DNA of 7,200 nucleotides from Candidatus Hydrogenedentota bacterium (GTDB lineage: Bacteria; Hydrogenedentota; Hydrogenedentia; Hydrogenedentales; JAEUWI01): NCBI GenBank assembly GCA_030430835.1, contig JAUIKJ010000146.1, positions 1 through 7,200 on the forward strand. The letters are read 5' to 3'. The stretch's first letter is position 1. Every line of letters begins with the position of its first letter. A program made the position numbers and the translations under genes. The notes under the pieces were generated by a model that was not told the origin of the DNA, made no database searches, and saw nothing but the letters and a program-made list of their open reading frames with translations. Below, piece after piece: positions 6,235-7,200 of the stretch.

Positions 6235-7200
6235 ATGCGGGTATTTGAGATTACAGATGATGTGGCCTACACGGCGGCGGTGGACTACATCCTGTCGCTG
6301 ACGGGCACCGGCAGCGATCCAGTGATTCAAGAGAAGCTGGAGTCGACGAGATGGATTGTGGACGCGGTGCGGAAGAATGGCGACGCCGCATTGGCGGATT
6401 TCACCGAACGCTTCGACGGGGTCACACTGACTTCGGAACAGTTCGAAGTGACGCCGGCAGAAATCGACGCGGCGATGAAGGAAGTCCCGCCCAAGCTCGT
6501 CGCGATTCTGGAACGCGCCTATGACAACATTCGTCGCTTTCATGAACGGGCACTGCGCGATTCTTGGGAAGAGACCTACGACGATGGCACCGTGCTGGGC
6601 CAGCGCATCACGCCGATTGAAAGCGCGGGGGTCTACGTCCCCGGCGGCAAGGCTTTCTACCCTTCGTCGGTACTGATGAATATCGCACCGGCGCGCGTGG
6701 CGGGGGTGAAGGAGATCGTCATGGTCTCGCCGCCCTCCTTCAACGGCACGGTCCACCCCGCGGTGCTGGCGGCGGCGCGAATCGCGGGCGCGACGCGGGT
6801 CTTCCGCGTGGGCGGGGCACAGGCGGTGGCGGCGCTGGCCTATGGCACGGAGACGATTCCGGCGGTGACGAAGATCACGGGGCCGGGGAACACCTTTGTG
6901 ACGGCGGCGAAGGCGCTGGTGCGCGGCGTGGTGGAGATCGACAGCGAAGCGGGGCCCTCGGAGGTCGTGGTGCTGGCGGATGAGTTTGCCGACCCGCGCT
7001 ACGTGGCGGCGGAGATGCTGGCGCAGGCGGAGCACGATGAAGAGGCGATGTCCGTGCTCATCACCCCGTCAGCGGATCTCGCGCGGCGCGTGGAAGAACG
7101 GCTGCAACTGGAAAGCGTGCGTTTGCCGCGCACGGCGACGATCGAGGCATCGCTGAAGAACAAGGGCGCGATCATGATTACGCGCAGTCTGGACGAAGCG
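6235..7200 (+). CDS. hisD: Histidinol dehydrogenase, N-terminal 322 residues (3' end outside window)
   Basis: This zinc and NAD-dependent enzyme performs the last two steps of histidine synthesis, oxidising L-histidinol to L-histidine through the aldehyde. Translation from ATG 6235 gives 322 residues with no stop before the window edge; the family is about 430 long. Visible family blocks are SAGVYVPGGKAFYPSSVLM (130-148), VGGAQAVAALAYGT, ITGPGNTFV (214-222), EIDSEAGPSE (234-243) and AQAEHD (263-268). Q264 and H267 match the zinc ligands Gln259 and His262 of the E. coli enzyme. The catalytic Glu-His pair (E. coli 326-327) and the two remaining zinc ligands fall beyond the edge. The AAGGA of the ribosome site overlaps the murA stop and leaves only 3 nt to the ATG, a tight spacing that suggests translation coupled to murA. 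hisG, which often lies between murA and hisD, is missing here. Confidence 0.96.
   Translation, partial: MRVFEITDDVAYTAAVDYILSLTGTGSDPVIQEKLESTRWIVDAVRKNGDAALADFTERFDGVTLTSEQFEVTPAEIDAAMKEVPPKLVAILERAYDNIRRFHERALRDSWEETYDDGTVLGQRITPIESAGVYVPGGKAFYPSSVLMNIAPARVAGVKEIVMVSPPSFNGTVHPAVLAAARIAGATRVFRVGGAQAVAALAYGTETIPAVTKITGPGNTFVTAAKALVRGVVEIDSEAGPSEVVVLADEFADPRYVAAEMLAQAEHDEEAMSVLITPSADLARRVEERLQLESVRLPRTATIEASLKNKGAIMITRSLDEA

Noticed and set aside
5305..7035. A 576-codon open frame on the minus strand opposite murA and hisD
   Set aside because: It is the antisense shadow of two confidently identified genes in GC-rich DNA. Its translation is rich in His and Arg with no recognisable domain.

Overview
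The window is GC-rich DNA, densely coded on the + strand only. It looks like an ordinary chromosomal stretch from a Gram-negative (diderm) bacterium: it carries RND efflux permeases, which work with an outer-membrane channel, and a peptidoglycan gene. I cannot name the phylum from sequence alone. The gene order and the long acidic SecG tail do not look like a standard enteric genome, and an environmental or uncultured lineage is plausible but only inferred.

Layout from left to right. Bases 2-73 are the last codons of an RND transporter. Its stop codon overlaps by one base the start of a second, complete RND permease (73-3276), so two permeases sit in tandem. An 89-bp gap with a candidate promoter follows. 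Next come tpiA (3366-4151, triosephosphate isomerase) and, 23 bp later, secG (4175-4888, Sec translocon subunit). SecG has a very long acidic tail that contains six 11-residue repeats. A strong intrinsic terminator (4911-4949) ends that unit. Only 25 bp after it comes murA (4975-6228, first committed step of peptidoglycan synthesis, GTG start). Six bases later hisD (histidinol dehydrogenase) begins and runs off the right edge.

How the genes fit together. There are three apparent transcription units: the tandem RND efflux operon, tpiA-secG, and murA-hisD. The tpiA-secG pairing is common in bacteria. The murA-hisD unit resembles the murA-hisG-hisD order of many Proteobacteria, but here hisG is absent between them. 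All key catalytic residues that fall inside the window are intact in TpiA, MurA and HisD. No tRNA, rRNA, CRISPR array, insertion sequence or mobile element was seen. The points most worth a second look are the undecad-repeat SecG tail, the reduced proton-relay residues of the RND pump, the terminator placed against murA, and the missing hisG. I did not find evidence of a wholly new system.
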